From: Pseudomonadota bacterium
GTDB taxonomy: Bacteria; Desulfobacterota; Desulfarculia; Desulfarculales; Desulfarculaceae
Assembly: GCA_018902755.1 (NCBI GenBank)
Contig: JAHIQI010000025.1
Coordinates: forward strand, 1 to 46,177
Direction of reading: 5' to 3'
Length of the DNA stretch: 46,177 nt
The translations under genes and the position numbers were made by a program. Shown here in pieces: positions 16,209 through 24,292 of this stretch; position 1 is the first letter of the stretch; each line of letters opens with the position of its first letter. Under the pieces are notes generated by a model. The model ran no database searches, was not told the DNA's origin, and worked only from the letters and a program-made list of their open reading frames with translations.

Positions 16209-17515
16209 TTCACCACCATGTTTTGGGGCAGCCAAAGCACCAACTGCGGAAAAATGATCACCAGGATCAGGCAAAGGGCCTGCAGGACCACGTAGGGGAT
16301 GATGGAGCGGTAGATGTCGCCCATGCTCACTTCCGGCGGGGCCACACCTTTCATGATGAACAGGTTGAAGCCGAAGGGCGGGGTCAGGTAGGCCATTTCC
16401 ATGTTGATCACAAACAGCACCCCAAACCACACCGGGTCGAAGCCCAACTGGTTGACGATGGGCAAAAATACCGGGGTGGTGATCATGATCACCCCGGCCG
16501 GGTCCAGGAACATGCCCAGAATGAAGAAGGTGAACTGCATTATGATCAGGATCACCCAGGGCTCAGCCTGAACCTTGGAGATCAGGTCCAAGGTATGGGT
16601 GTGCAGCCCGGCCAGGGACATGAGGTGGGAGAAGGACACCGCGCCGATCATGATCCACAGCACCATGGCGTTGAGGCGCATGGTGCGCATGCAAGCCTGG
16701 TAGAGGTTGCGCAGGGTGAGCTTGCGGTAGATGAGGCTGCATATCACGGCCCCTGCGGCGCCAATGCCCGCCGCCTCAGTGGGGGTGCAGATCCCGAAAT
16801 AAATGACCCCCAGCACCGAGCCGATGAGCAGCATGGGCAACAGGATGCCTCGCACCGTCCGGATTTTGTCCGCCAGGCTCAGACGCTCGGTGACTGGCGG
16901 GCCCAGCTTGGGGTTTATCATGCAGCGTACCCCGATGTATACCACGAAGATCAAGGTGAGCAGGATGCCCGGGATGACACCCCCCATGAACAGCTGGCCG
17001 ATGGATACCTCGGCGATGGAGCCGTAGATGATCATGATGATACTGGGGGGGATGAGGATGCCCAAGGCCCCGCCCGCCGAGACGCAGCCCAGGGCTAGGT
17101 TCTTGTGATATCCCCGCTTGAACATGGAGGGCAGTGCGATGAGCCCCATGGCCACGGTGGCCACCGAGGAGATGCCTGCCATGGCGGCGAATAGGGCACA
17201 AATGACCACGGTGCCCATGGCCAGCCCCCCCCGCAGGCGGCCGAACCAACTGTGCACCGCCTGATAGAGGTCGTCGGCCAAGTCGCTGACTCCCAGCATG
17301 TTGGCCATGAAAATATACAAAGGGACCGCGATAAGCAGGTAATTGGTCACCTCGCCATAAGCTGTAGCGAAAAGCATGTACAAGCCGCTTGGCCCCATGA
17401 GCAACAGGACCCCGGCCACCGACACCCCGCCCAGGGCGAAGCCGATGGGTATGCCCAGGGCCAGCAGAACCAGCACAAGCAACAACAGCAATATAATGGC
17501 ACTCAGGCTTAGCAT
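16205..17515 (-). CDS. dctM: TRAP transporter large permease
   Basis: The 436-residue, very hydrophobic protein has about 12 membrane segments and DctM signatures: a GIPIGFALGG start, ALFAAMAGISSVATVAMG, and FGFNLFIMKGVAPPEVSMGDIYRSI near the C-terminus. It forms the sodium-driven transport channel of a tripartite carboxylate transporter with the small permease encoded 14 bases upstream and the periplasmic receptor at the head of the operon. The receptor gene is separated from the permeases by a regulator, a dehydrogenase and a ligase, an unusual split that suggests import and activation genes were assembled together. Confidence 0.93.
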   Translation of the reverse strand: MLSLSAIILLLLLVLVLLALGIPIGFALGGVSVAGVLLLMGPSGLYMLFATAYGEVTNYLLIAVPLYIFMANMLGVSDLADDLYQAVHSWFGRLRGGLAMGTVVICALFAAMAGISSVATVAMGLIALPSMFKRGYHKNLALGCVSAGGALGILIPPSIIMIIYGSIAEVSIGQLFMGGVIPGILLTLIFVVYIGVRCMINPKLGPPVTERLSLADKIRTVRGILLPMLLIGSVLGVIYFGICTPTEAAGIGAAGAVICSLIYRKLTLRNLYQACMRTMRLNAMVLWIMIGAVSFSHLMSLAGLHTHTLDLISKVQAEPWVILIIMQFTFFILGMFLDPAGVIMITTPVFLPIVNQLGFDPVWFGVLFVINMEMAYLTPPFGFNLFIMKGVAPPEVSMGDIYRSIIPYVVLQALCLILVIIFPQLVLWLPQNMVVK

Positions 17516-17529
17516 ATTTTACCTGCCCA

Positions 17530-18072
17530 TCATTCCAGCAAGCCCACCACGGGGGGATGCTGGTCGTTGTCAGTGACAAGCTGCAGCACGTTGCGGATCA
17601 TGCGCACGATCAGCTGCACCAGCATCAAAAGGGTGCCCAAGGCCACCGCAAGTAGAGAAGGCCAAAGAGGCAGGGCGAACACGCTCATGGACCGTTGGTT
17701 CTCGGCGATCGCCAACCATGTTTCCCCCCAGCCCATCCAGCAAATCGTCCCTATGAAGGCCACGGAAAACATCAGGGCGGCCAGTTCCACCACCGCCTGC
17801 CCTCGAGCGCTGTAATTGCGCCAAAAAATATCCACCCTGATGTGCGAATCGGTGGCAATGCAATATGCTCCCCCCAGCATGCTTAGGGCGCATAGAAGGT
17901 ATTGGTTGACCTCGTTAACCCATCCCGAGGGGGAGTTGAGCAGGTAGCGCCCTATCACCTCCCTGAGGAGCAAGGCCATCATCATCAGGGTCAACCAGCA
18001 TGCCGCCCGTGCGGTCCAAATGCTGATCCGGTCGATTACCGAGAGCCACCGTGCCAGATCAGTCTGCTTCAT
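17530..18072 (-). CDS. dctQ: TRAP transporter small permease
   Basis: The roughly 180-residue inner-membrane protein has four predicted helices: ACWLTLMMMALLLREVIGRYL, YLLCALSMLGGAYCIA, VVELAALMFSVAFIGTICW, and LWPSLLAVALGTLLMLVQLI. The DctQ-type phrase RVDIF lies between helices. It pairs with DctM. The start is the ATG at 18072, with GGAG upstream, overlapping the preceding ligase stop (ATGA); a TTG five codons upstream is less likely. Coupling to an acyl-CoA ligase links uptake with activation. Confidence 0.9.
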   Translation of the reverse strand: MKQTDLARWLSVIDRISIWTARAACWLTLMMMALLLREVIGRYLLNSPSGWVNEVNQYLLCALSMLGGAYCIATDSHIRVDIFWRNYSARGQAVVELAALMFSVAFIGTICWMGWGETWLAIAENQRSMSVFALPLWPSLLAVALGTLLMLVQLIVRMIRNVLQLVTDNDQHPPVVGLLE

Positions 18073-19637
18073 GCCGTCTCCTTGCAAGCCTGCTCGCGCA
18101 GGCTTCTTTTGAGCACCTTGCCCGAGGCGGTGCGGGGCAGGCTGTCCACAAAAACGAATCCGCCCTTGGGCAGCTTGAAAGAGGCCAAACGCTCACGCAG
18201 AAAATCCATCAACTCATCTTCGCCAGGCTGAGCCGTTCCGGGATGGAGCACCAGGTAGGCCAGGGGCGTCTCGCCCCACATCTCGTGGGGGATGCCCACA
18301 ACCGCGCTCTCGCTGACTGCGGGATGCTCGGCCAGGGCCATCTCCACCTCGCGGGGATAGACATTGAATCCGCCACTGATGATCATGTCCTTCTTGCGGT
18401 CGACGATGAAGATGTAGCCGTCCTGGTCGATCCGGCCCAAATCCCCGGTATGGAACCAACCGCCCCGTAGGGCCTCGGCAGTCTCTTGTGGCTTGTTCCA
18501 ATAGCCTTTCATGATATGTGGTCCCCGCACCACGATCTCGCCCACCTTACCGGCGGGCAGGGGGCGGTCATGCTCATCGAGGATGCGCACCTGAGCGTTG
18601 ATGCCCTCCCGGCCCACCGAGGCCAGGCGGCGCTCCTTGGCGGGGTCTCCGTCCAGGCGGTGGTCTTCGCGGTTCAGGAAGGCGATGTATGCCGGCCCAG
18701 TCTCCGTGGCACCGCAGGCCCCCATCAGTTCCCACCCGAAGCGGTCGATGACCTGCCGAAGCACGGGCACCGGCATGGGAGCGGCCCCGTAGATGACTGT
18801 GCGCATGCTGCTTAGGTCAAAGCGGTCCAGCTCGGGGTATTGCAGCAGCTTGATTAGCATTGTGGGGACGAACAGGGCGTTGCTCACCCGCTCACGCTCA
18901 ATGGTTTCAAGCACCTGGCCCGGCTTGAAGCCGTTGAGCAGCACCACGGTGTTGGTGCGCAGCGTGTTGCCCAGCATGCTGCCCAAGGCCCCGGACTGAT
19001 ACAGCGGGGCGGTGACCAGGGACACCTCGTCGTGGCCCAGGCACCGGGCCACGCAGGTGGCCCAGGAGTCGCAGAGCAGGTTGCGGTGGGTGAGCATCAC
19101 CCCCTTGGGCATGCCGGTGGTGCCGCTTGTGTAGATGAGCAGGGCCACGTCATCATCACTCAGCGGTGGATCGGGCGGGGCCTGGCCAGCTGACTTCAGG
19201 AGGTTTTCGTAGCTCTGTGCGCCTTGCTCCTCCTTGTCGATGACCACTACCTCCACCCCATCCTGGGCCAGACCGGCAAGATCCAACTTGCCAAGGTAAT
19301 CTGCGCTTACAATGACCAGGGAGGGTGCTCCGTCACCCAGGATGTGCCCTATCTCCGCCGGGCTCAGCATCACGTTGACTGGCATTGCCACCATACCAGC
19401 CTTCATTGCGCCGAAATAGACTTCCAACAGTTCTATGGAGTTGTGCTGGATGACCGCTACTCGCTGGCCGGGCTTGAGACCACGGGTCAGCATCCCTGAG
19501 GCCAAGGCATCAGTTCGCCTGTTGAACTCACCGAAAGTGCAGCGACGCCCTTCCTCCACTAGAAAACACTTGTCCGGGGCATAGAGAGCGTTCTTGACCG
19601 CAACGGCGCCCATTAGCATCTGATTGGCCGGAGGCAT
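18069..19637 (-). CDS. AMP-forming acyl-CoA ligase
   Basis: The roughly 522-residue ligase carries all core motifs: YTSGTTGMPKGVMLTH (A3), GACGATETGPA (A5), WFHTGDLGRIDQDGYIFIVDRKKDMIISGGFNVYPREVE split over A7-A8, and the catalytic Lys in RTASGKVLK near the C-terminus. It activates a carboxylate to acyl-CoA. I chose the ATG at 19637, seven bases from GAGGAAG, rather than a TTG two codons upstream. It lies between an acyl-CoA dehydrogenase gene and the TRAP permease genes, so its substrate is probably the transported acid. Confidence 0.9.
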   Translation of the reverse strand: MPPANQMLMGAVAVKNALYAPDKCFLVEEGRRCTFGEFNRRTDALASGMLTRGLKPGQRVAVIQHNSIELLEVYFGAMKAGMVAMPVNVMLSPAEIGHILGDGAPSLVIVSADYLGKLDLAGLAQDGVEVVVIDKEEQGAQSYENLLKSAGQAPPDPPLSDDDVALLIYTSGTTGMPKGVMLTHRNLLCDSWATCVARCLGHDEVSLVTAPLYQSGALGSMLGNTLRTNTVVLLNGFKPGQVLETIERERVSNALFVPTMLIKLLQYPELDRFDLSSMRTVIYGAAPMPVPVLRQVIDRFGWELMGACGATETGPAYIAFLNREDHRLDGDPAKERRLASVGREGINAQVRILDEHDRPLPAGKVGEIVVRGPHIMKGYWNKPQETAEALRGGWFHTGDLGRIDQDGYIFIVDRKKDMIISGGFNVYPREVEMALAEHPAVSESAVVGIPHEMWGETPLAYLVLHPGTAQPGEDELMDFLRERLASFKLPKGGFVFVDSLPRTASGKVLKRSLREQACKETA

Positions 19638-19663
19638 AAGCAAACTTCCTCGTGGGGCTTGGC

Positions 19664-20800
19664 CTACAAGCCGATCTGCTTGGCTATGATGTTGCGCTGG
19701 ATCTCGGAGGTGCCCTCTCCTATGGTGTATACTAAGGCATCGCTCAAATAGCGGAACACCGGAAACTCTCTCATGATGCCGTAACCACCGTGAATCTGGA
19801 TGGCCTCGCGCGCGGTTTGCACCGCCACCTCGGAGGCGAACAGCTTGCAGGCGCTGGCTTCCAGGGTGCAGGGCCGGCCTAGGTCGATCAGGCGCGCGGC
19901 CGAGTAGACCATGTGGCGCGCGGCCATGATCTGGGTGGCCATGTCGGCCACCTTGTGGCTGACCGCCTGGAACTTGCCGATGGGCTTGCCGAACTGCACC
20001 CTTTCCCTGGCGTAGCGCAAGGAGGCCTCATAAGCCGCCTGGGCTACGCCGACCATGTTGGCCGCCACGCCCACCCGGCCCTCGTTCAAGGTCTCCATGA
20101 TCAGGTTGAAATTCCCCTCTTTACCTCCCAGCAGGGCGTTATCCCCCACCAGGCAATCGTCAAAGGAAACCTCCCCAGTGTCCGAGGAGCGGATGCCTTC
20201 CTTGTCCAGCTTAGTCACGCTCAGCCCCGGCGTCTGGGCGTCCACCAGAAACAGGCTGATGCCGTGGTAGCCCTGGGCTTTGTCGGTGTAGGCCGCCACC
20301 ACGAAGTAATCGGCGATGGGGGCATTGGAGATAAAGGTCTTGCTGCCCCTGAGCATATATCCCTGATCCGTGCGGGTGGCCGTGGAGCGCAGGGATTTGG
20401 TGTCCGAACCCGCATCGGGTTCGGTGAGGGCGAAGGCGCCGATCTTATCGCCCTTGATGGCTGGAACCAGGTACTTCTGCCGCTGTTCTTCGCTACCCAA
20501 ACGGAAGATGGGGTAAGTAGCAAGGTGACTGTGACCCGACCAGGAGGTCGCGATGCCTTGGCACACCCGGGAGAGTTCCTCGCGCAGAATCACGTCGGTG
20601 ATTTTGTCCGCGCCCGCCCCGCCATATTCTTCCGGATAGCGGATACACAGAAAGCCCATCTGGCCCATGATGGGGAACAGATTCCGCGGGAAGACCTGAT
20701 TGCGTTCAGCCTCGTCGACCAGGGGCGCTATTTCCTTTTCGCAGAACCGTCTGAATTGGTCACGAAAAATATCGTGTTCTTGGTTGGTGTAGGGCTCCAT
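19664..20800 (-). CDS. Acyl-CoA dehydrogenase (first in the operon)
   Basis: The 378-residue flavoprotein has FALTEPDAGSDTKSLRSTA, KTFISNAPIADYFVV, the QIHGGYGIMREFPVFRYLSDA block and the catalytic E362 in YTIGEGTSEIQ. The QIGL terminus and the TIGEGTSEIQ variant set it apart from the other two dehydrogenases of the operon. As the first enzyme gene, preceding the ligase and permeases, it is a candidate for oxidising the first CoA thioester. An operator-like word lies 70 bases upstream of its start, in the 100-base gap after the regulator gene, so it may also have its own promoter. Confidence 0.9.
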   Translation of the reverse strand: MEPYTNQEHDIFRDQFRRFCEKEIAPLVDEAERNQVFPRNLFPIMGQMGFLCIRYPEEYGGAGADKITDVILREELSRVCQGIATSWSGHSHLATYPIFRLGSEEQRQKYLVPAIKGDKIGAFALTEPDAGSDTKSLRSTATRTDQGYMLRGSKTFISNAPIADYFVVAAYTDKAQGYHGISLFLVDAQTPGLSVTKLDKEGIRSSDTGEVSFDDCLVGDNALLGGKEGNFNLIMETLNEGRVGVAANMVGVAQAAYEASLRYARERVQFGKPIGKFQAVSHKVADMATQIMAARHMVYSAARLIDLGRPCTLEASACKLFASEVAVQTAREAIQIHGGYGIMREFPVFRYLSDALVYTIGEGTSEIQRNIIAKQIGL

Positions 20801-20869
20801 TGATAGCTCCTGTTTGGCTTGACGCCACTAGCAAAGGGGGTTTTATGCTGAACTATATTGTTATCTAAA

Positions 20870-20879
20870 TTGTAAACAG
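20870..20879. promoter_or_regulatory. GntR operator-like word upstream of the acyl-CoA dehydrogenase
   Basis: TTGTAAACAG matches the TTGT-N2-ACAA words found at the main promoters in nine of ten positions, counting the two centre bases as free. It lies in the 100-base, AT-rich gap between the GntR gene and the dehydrogenase. It may mark an internal regulated promoter; no convincing -10 box could be assigned. The match is short and could be chance. Confidence 0.3.
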
Positions 20880-20900
20880 ATTAAGGCAAAAAATTTTTGC

Positions 20901-21563
20901 CTATGGCCCTTCGCGCCAAAGTCCAATTGGGATGTTTTTCTTTAAAAAATTCACTAAATATTCCGCAGCCTTCAGAAGGTGCCTCTCCACCATGTGCCTG
21001 GCCTCCTCGTTTTCCCCCCGGCGTAGGGCCCTCAATATCTGTTCGTGTTCGCCGATATTGGCGGAAATACGCCCCGGCGCGGACAACACGATAAACCAGT
21101 AGCTAGTGAATCGCGCGTTTTCCTTTATCATTTCCACCAGCCGAGCGCTGCCGCACTTGTAATTGAGAAGCCGGTGGAACTGCCGATTGCATCCCTGCCA
21201 TTGCTGAACATCCTCGACCTGCAACTGCTTCTGTTGCTCCAGGTTTTGGGCCAGTGCTTCCAGGTCCTCTGAATTAAGCCGTTTGGTGGCCAGTTTGGCT
21301 GCATATCCTTCCAACATGGCGGCTATGTGGTATTTTTCATGAATGTTCGCCAGGGAAATCTCGGCCACTGAAGCCCCCCGGTACGGCTCCAACCGAACCA
21401 GGCCCTCTTGGGTCAGCTGGTTCAGGGCCCGGCGAATCATCATCCTGCTTACCGAGTAAGCTTCAGCCAGTTCAGTTTCAACCAGGCGTTCCCGGGGCAA
21501 GCGCAGACCAGAATAGATTTCGTAGCGCAGGCCCTTGAGTACCTTTGTTAGTTCCACGCTCAT
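20901..21563 (-). CDS. GntR-family regulator (FCD type), copy 1
   Basis: The protein of about 220 residues has an N-terminal winged helix (LRLPRERLVETELAEAYSVSRMMIRRALNQLTQEGLVRLEPYRGASV) split over about 15-75, and a C-terminal all-helical FCD ligand domain with acidic/His metal-site candidates (FHRLLN, GEHEQIL). FCD regulators typically respond to organic acids or acyl-CoA. It lies directly downstream of dctP. I prefer the ATG at 21563 because the GTG at 21584 lies inside a stable hairpin; neither has a clear ribosome site. It is strikingly similar to the regulator at 36202, including the C-terminal NIPIGLWRE. Confidence 0.88.
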   Translation of the reverse strand: MSVELTKVLKGLRYEIYSGLRLPRERLVETELAEAYSVSRMMIRRALNQLTQEGLVRLEPYRGASVAEISLANIHEKYHIAAMLEGYAAKLATKRLNSEDLEALAQNLEQQKQLQVEDVQQWQGCNRQFHRLLNYKCGSARLVEMIKENARFTSYWFIVLSAPGRISANIGEHEQILRALRRGENEEARHMVERHLLKAAEYLVNFLKKNIPIGLWREGP

Positions 21564-21576
21564 GTTCGATAGAGCG

Positions 21577-21607
21577 AGCGGCACCGGCCGCCGAGACCGG
21601 CGCCGCT
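21577..21607 (-). other. Intercistronic hairpin after dctP (copy 1)
   Basis: On the minus strand, AGCGGCGCCGG (21607-21597) pairs with CCGGTGCCGCT (21587-21577), with one G-U pair and a short loop. It starts eight bases after the dctP stop, with no U-tract. Such a hairpin typically protects the upstream message from 3' decay and lets a periplasmic receptor be made in excess over downstream genes. A similar hairpin follows the other dctP of this window. Confidence 0.55.
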
Positions 21608-21614
21608 TCAGCCA

Positions 21615-22628
21615 TCACTTCTCGTTCAAGAATTCCCTAAGGATTTTCACTGCCTTGCCGGAGAGCTCACTGCGGGCGGCAACCTGGTCCCACATGGGCT
21701 TGGTGGCGGCGCGCAACTGCTTCACTTCCTGGCTGGAGAGCTTGAGGATTTTGACCTTGTGCTCTTTGGTCACGGTAAGCCCTTCCTGGTCCCAGGCGTT
21801 GTTTTGGCGGGCGGCCCATTCAACCGTATTGCGGGTGGCGCGGGCGATCGCCTGACGCTCGGTGTCGCTAAGCCTCTTCCAGGACTTGAGGCCCATCATC
21901 ACATCAATGACACAGGGGGAGTAAACGCCTGGGGTTACAATATAATCAATGACTTCATAGAACTTGTATGCTCCCACGGTGTACCAGGGGTAGATCGTCC
22001 CCTCAATGGTGCCTCTTTGCAGGGCGGTGTACTGCTCCGCCGCGGCCAGTGACACCGGAGTGGCGCCTAGTAGTTTGACCACCGAGGCCTGCGGTCCAGA
22101 GGCCCGTATCTTCTTGCCTTTGAAATCAGCCAGTTGTTTCACATCAAACTTGGTCAAAAAACCCAGGGTGCCCATTGGGATGGCCCCCAGATAATGGACC
22201 CTATGGGCAGCCAGGGCCTGTTCCATCACCTGGAGCAGCCCTCGGTTGTAATACAGGTCCACGACTTGGCTGGGATCCTGCCAGGTGAAGGGCAGCCATT
22301 CCCAGCTGGCCTCCTTGACTATGCCGCCGTAGTACAACAGAGCCGAATAAAGCCCATCCACCATCCCTTTTTGCAGAGCGGAGAAGGCCTCCTTGGTCTT
22401 TAGTATCTGGCCGGCGAAAAACAGCTGGCACTTTAGGGCGCCGCCGCTTTCCTTGGCCACTTGGTCGGCAAAGTAACGCATACTGGCTCCGCCCTTGCTG
22501 GTTCCGGCGTAATTGACCTGGAAGCGAAGGATTTTTTCACCCCCCCAGGCGAGACTACCGGTAAAAGACACGGTCAACAGTAGGGCCAACCCCACCAAAA
22601 GCAGACGTTTTAATCCCAAATCACGCAT
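21615..22628 (-). CDS. dctP: TRAP transporter periplasmic solute receptor
   Basis: The 337-residue precursor has a signal peptide (to about residue 29, SFTGSLAWGG) and the DctP fold: FADQVAKESGGALKCQLFFAGQILKTKEAFSALQKG near the N-terminus, and the signature region KIRASGPQASVVKLLGATPVSL containing the conserved Arg (KIRASG) that usually binds the substrate carboxylate. LQRGTIEGTIYPWYTVGAYKFYEVIDY follows. It captures an organic acid in the periplasm for the DctQM pair encoded downstream. GGGAGGAGG precedes the ATG. It is the first gene of the minus-strand operon, behind a leader of about 200 nt. Confidence 0.92.
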   Translation of the reverse strand: MRDLGLKRLLLVGLALLLTVSFTGSLAWGGEKILRFQVNYAGTSKGGASMRYFADQVAKESGGALKCQLFFAGQILKTKEAFSALQKGMVDGLYSALLYYGGIVKEASWEWLPFTWQDPSQVVDLYYNRGLLQVMEQALAAHRVHYLGAIPMGTLGFLTKFDVKQLADFKGKKIRASGPQASVVKLLGATPVSLAAAEQYTALQRGTIEGTIYPWYTVGAYKFYEVIDYIVTPGVYSPCVIDVMMGLKSWKRLSDTERQAIARATRNTVEWAARQNNAWDQEGLTVTKEHKVKILKLSSQEVKQLRAATKPMWDQVAARSELSGKAVKILREFLNEK

Positions 22629-22830
22629 GAACTACCTCCTCCCGATTTCAGGCGCGCCCTCGTCGGGCGCCATCGCAACCAAGCCGAATCGGCTTGATCA
22701 GCCGCCGGCTAGACTTGCCTAAAAGGCTCCGGCCGCACGCCCCCTCCCAATACATCCGGATAAAATAATATGATTTCTTTTATTATTTCCGGTTCTTGTC
22801 TTTTCGAACCTGCTGTCGGGCGTCTTGACT
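22629..22830 (-). promoter_or_regulatory. Leader of the dctP operon with an AT-rich hairpin
   Basis: If the promoter at 22838-22866 is used, the transcript has about 200 nt before the dctP start. It contains an imperfect inverted repeat at 22756-22792 (CCGGA arms enclosing AAATAATA / TATTATTT) with a short loop. No riboswitch consensus was recognised. The hairpin may affect mRNA stability. Confidence 0.35.
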
Positions 22831-22837
22831 GGCAGTA

Positions 22838-22869
22838 TTAAAATATAGTGGCATCATCATTGTCAACAA
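22838..22869 (-). promoter_or_regulatory. dctP-operon promoter overlapped by a GntR-type operator
   Basis: Reading leftward, TTGACA (22866-22861) is followed after 17 bases by TTTTAA (22843-22838), a plausible sigma-70 promoter for the minus-strand operon. The -35 box lies inside TTGTCAACAA (22860-22869), a TTGT-N2-ACAA word that is the left arm of a 12-bp perfect inverted repeat with 22893-22904. A bound GntR dimer there would block the polymerase. Confidence 0.55.
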
Positions 22870-22893
22870 ATAAATTATATTTTGATTATAATT

Positions 22894-22925
22894 TTGTTGA
22901 CAATCTTGTTTATTAAACTTAAAAG
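22894..22925 (+). promoter_or_regulatory. Promoter of the divergent plus-strand operon with operator
   Basis: TTGTTGACAA (22894-22903) is the second operator arm and includes a perfect -35 box TTGACA (22897-22902) reading rightward. The -10 is weak (TTAAAA or TAAAAG near 22919-22925). The two operators are centred 34 bp apart, about three helical turns, so dimers on the same DNA face could act together on both operons. The leader to the first start codon at 22990 is about 55-60 nt. Confidence 0.55.
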
Positions 22926-22989
22926 CGTCTATAGCAATTGGGCGACTTGCCCACAGCGCGAAACAGTTAAAGCAAGAAGAGGGAAACTT

Positions 22990-24267
22990 ATGGCCTTACC
23001 GGCGAGAGTGGAAATTTGCGAATGTTGGGCGCGTGACGGCATTCAGGGTGAAGGGCAGTTCATTCCCACCGACGTAAAAATCCAAATGATCCAGCAGATG
23101 GTCAACCTGGGCTTCCACCGCATGGAGGCCACCTCTTTTTCTCACCCCAAGCTGGTCAAACAGTTCGCCGACTCGGTGGATGTGCTCAAGGGCCTGCCAC
23201 GGAGGGACGATCTAACCTATATAGCCATCGTACCCAACCAGAAGGCACTGGAGCGCCTTCTGGACTGTTGCCAGGCCGGTTATGGAGTGCAAGAGATCAC
23301 CGCCATCATCTCCGCCAGCGAGGATCATCTCCTGGCAAACCTTGAGCGCACCATGGCCGAGGCGAAGCCGCCATTGGCCAAAATCGTGCGTCAGGCGCGC
23401 GCCGAAGGCCTGAAGGTCATTGGCTGCATCGGTACCTCCTTCGGTTGCCCCCTGTCCGGTGAGGTGCCCCTTGCGCAGGTGGAGGAGTTGACCGATTGGT
23501 ACCTGGAGCAGGGGGCGGACTACATCATGCTGGGCGACACCACCGGCGAGGCCAACCCCTTGCAGGTGCGCCGCGTCTATCAACGGATGCTGGATAAATT
23601 CCCCAACGTGGAATTCATAAGCCACTTCCACGATACCCGAGGCATGGGTCTGGCCAACACCCTAGCCGCCCTAGAGCAGGGGCTGGTGTACCACGACGGC
23701 TCCCTGGGAGGCATCGGCGGCCAGCCTTCTACTAACCGCCCCAAATACCACTACGGGCTTTCGGGCAACACCTGCACCGAGGATATACTGGTCATGCTTG
23801 ATGAGCTGGGCGTGGCCACGGGCATAGACACCGTGGGGGCCATTGAGCTGTCGCAGCGAATCGAGGCGGTCTGCGGTCGGGAGCTCTTGGGGCACACCAC
23901 TCGCAGCGGACCCGTGCGCCACCGCTCCCGCCAAGCACTGGACACCACCGCGCTCAAGACCGGCCGCGAGGTGCCCCCCTCCCTGTATCTCTGGCAGCCG
24001 GATGCCGCCGGTTCCGGCCAGAATCATACCCAGGTAGCTGAGAAGATCATCCGGGATGCCCTGGACCATAACTGGCCCATGCCCGTCGATTTCCCCCTGG
24101 AGGTCAAGGACTTGGAAATAAGAGCCTGGCCCGAGCAACGGGCGGTCCTGTTGACCAGGTTCACGGTTCTGGAACCAGGGGACACGGCCCGTCTAGAGGC
24201 GCTTTGCCAGAAGTCCGACGGGGAAGTCATATTCCAAGGGCCGGTGACTGTTTCCAACATCGCCTGA
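22990..24267 (+). CDS. HMG-CoA lyase-like protein with catalytic Cys replaced and a C-terminal extension
   Basis: The 425-residue protein has a TIM-barrel HMGL-like domain (about 1-305). R15-D16 in ARDGIQG and the metal ligands H212 and H214 in SHFHDTRG align with human HMG-CoA lyase R41-D42 and H233/H235. The same offset of 21 places Q245 (GGIGGQPS) at the catalytic Cys266 position. The flexible-loop Cys is thus absent, and an unusual NRPKYHYG insert follows. Residues from about 315 on (PPSLYLWQPDAAGSG...) form an extension I do not recognise; the usual enzyme is about 300 residues. It may cleave or condense a different 3-hydroxyacyl-CoA. The ATG at 22990 has AGAGGGA upstream; earlier in-frame codons lie in the promoter. 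Confidence 0.8.
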   Translation: MALPARVEICECWARDGIQGEGQFIPTDVKIQMIQQMVNLGFHRMEATSFSHPKLVKQFADSVDVLKGLPRRDDLTYIAIVPNQKALERLLDCCQAGYGVQEITAIISASEDHLLANLERTMAEAKPPLAKIVRQARAEGLKVIGCIGTSFGCPLSGEVPLAQVEELTDWYLEQGADYIMLGDTTGEANPLQVRRVYQRMLDKFPNVEFISHFHDTRGMGLANTLAALEQGLVYHDGSLGGIGGQPSTNRPKYHYGLSGNTCTEDILVMLDELGVATGIDTVGAIELSQRIEAVCGRELLGHTTRSGPVRHRSRQALDTTALKTGREVPPSLYLWQPDAAGSGQNHTQVAEKIIRDALDHNWPMPVDFPLEVKDLEIRAWPEQRAVLLTRFTVLEPGDTARLEALCQKSDGEVIFQGPVTVSNIA

Positions 24268-24292
24268 GACCATCGGAAACGAGGTATTTGAC

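Noticed and set aside
22629..22989. A cobalamin riboswitch controlling the B12 mutase operon.
   Set aside because: The plus-strand leader is only about 60 nt and no B12-box core was found on either strand; the promoter and operator features explain the gap.
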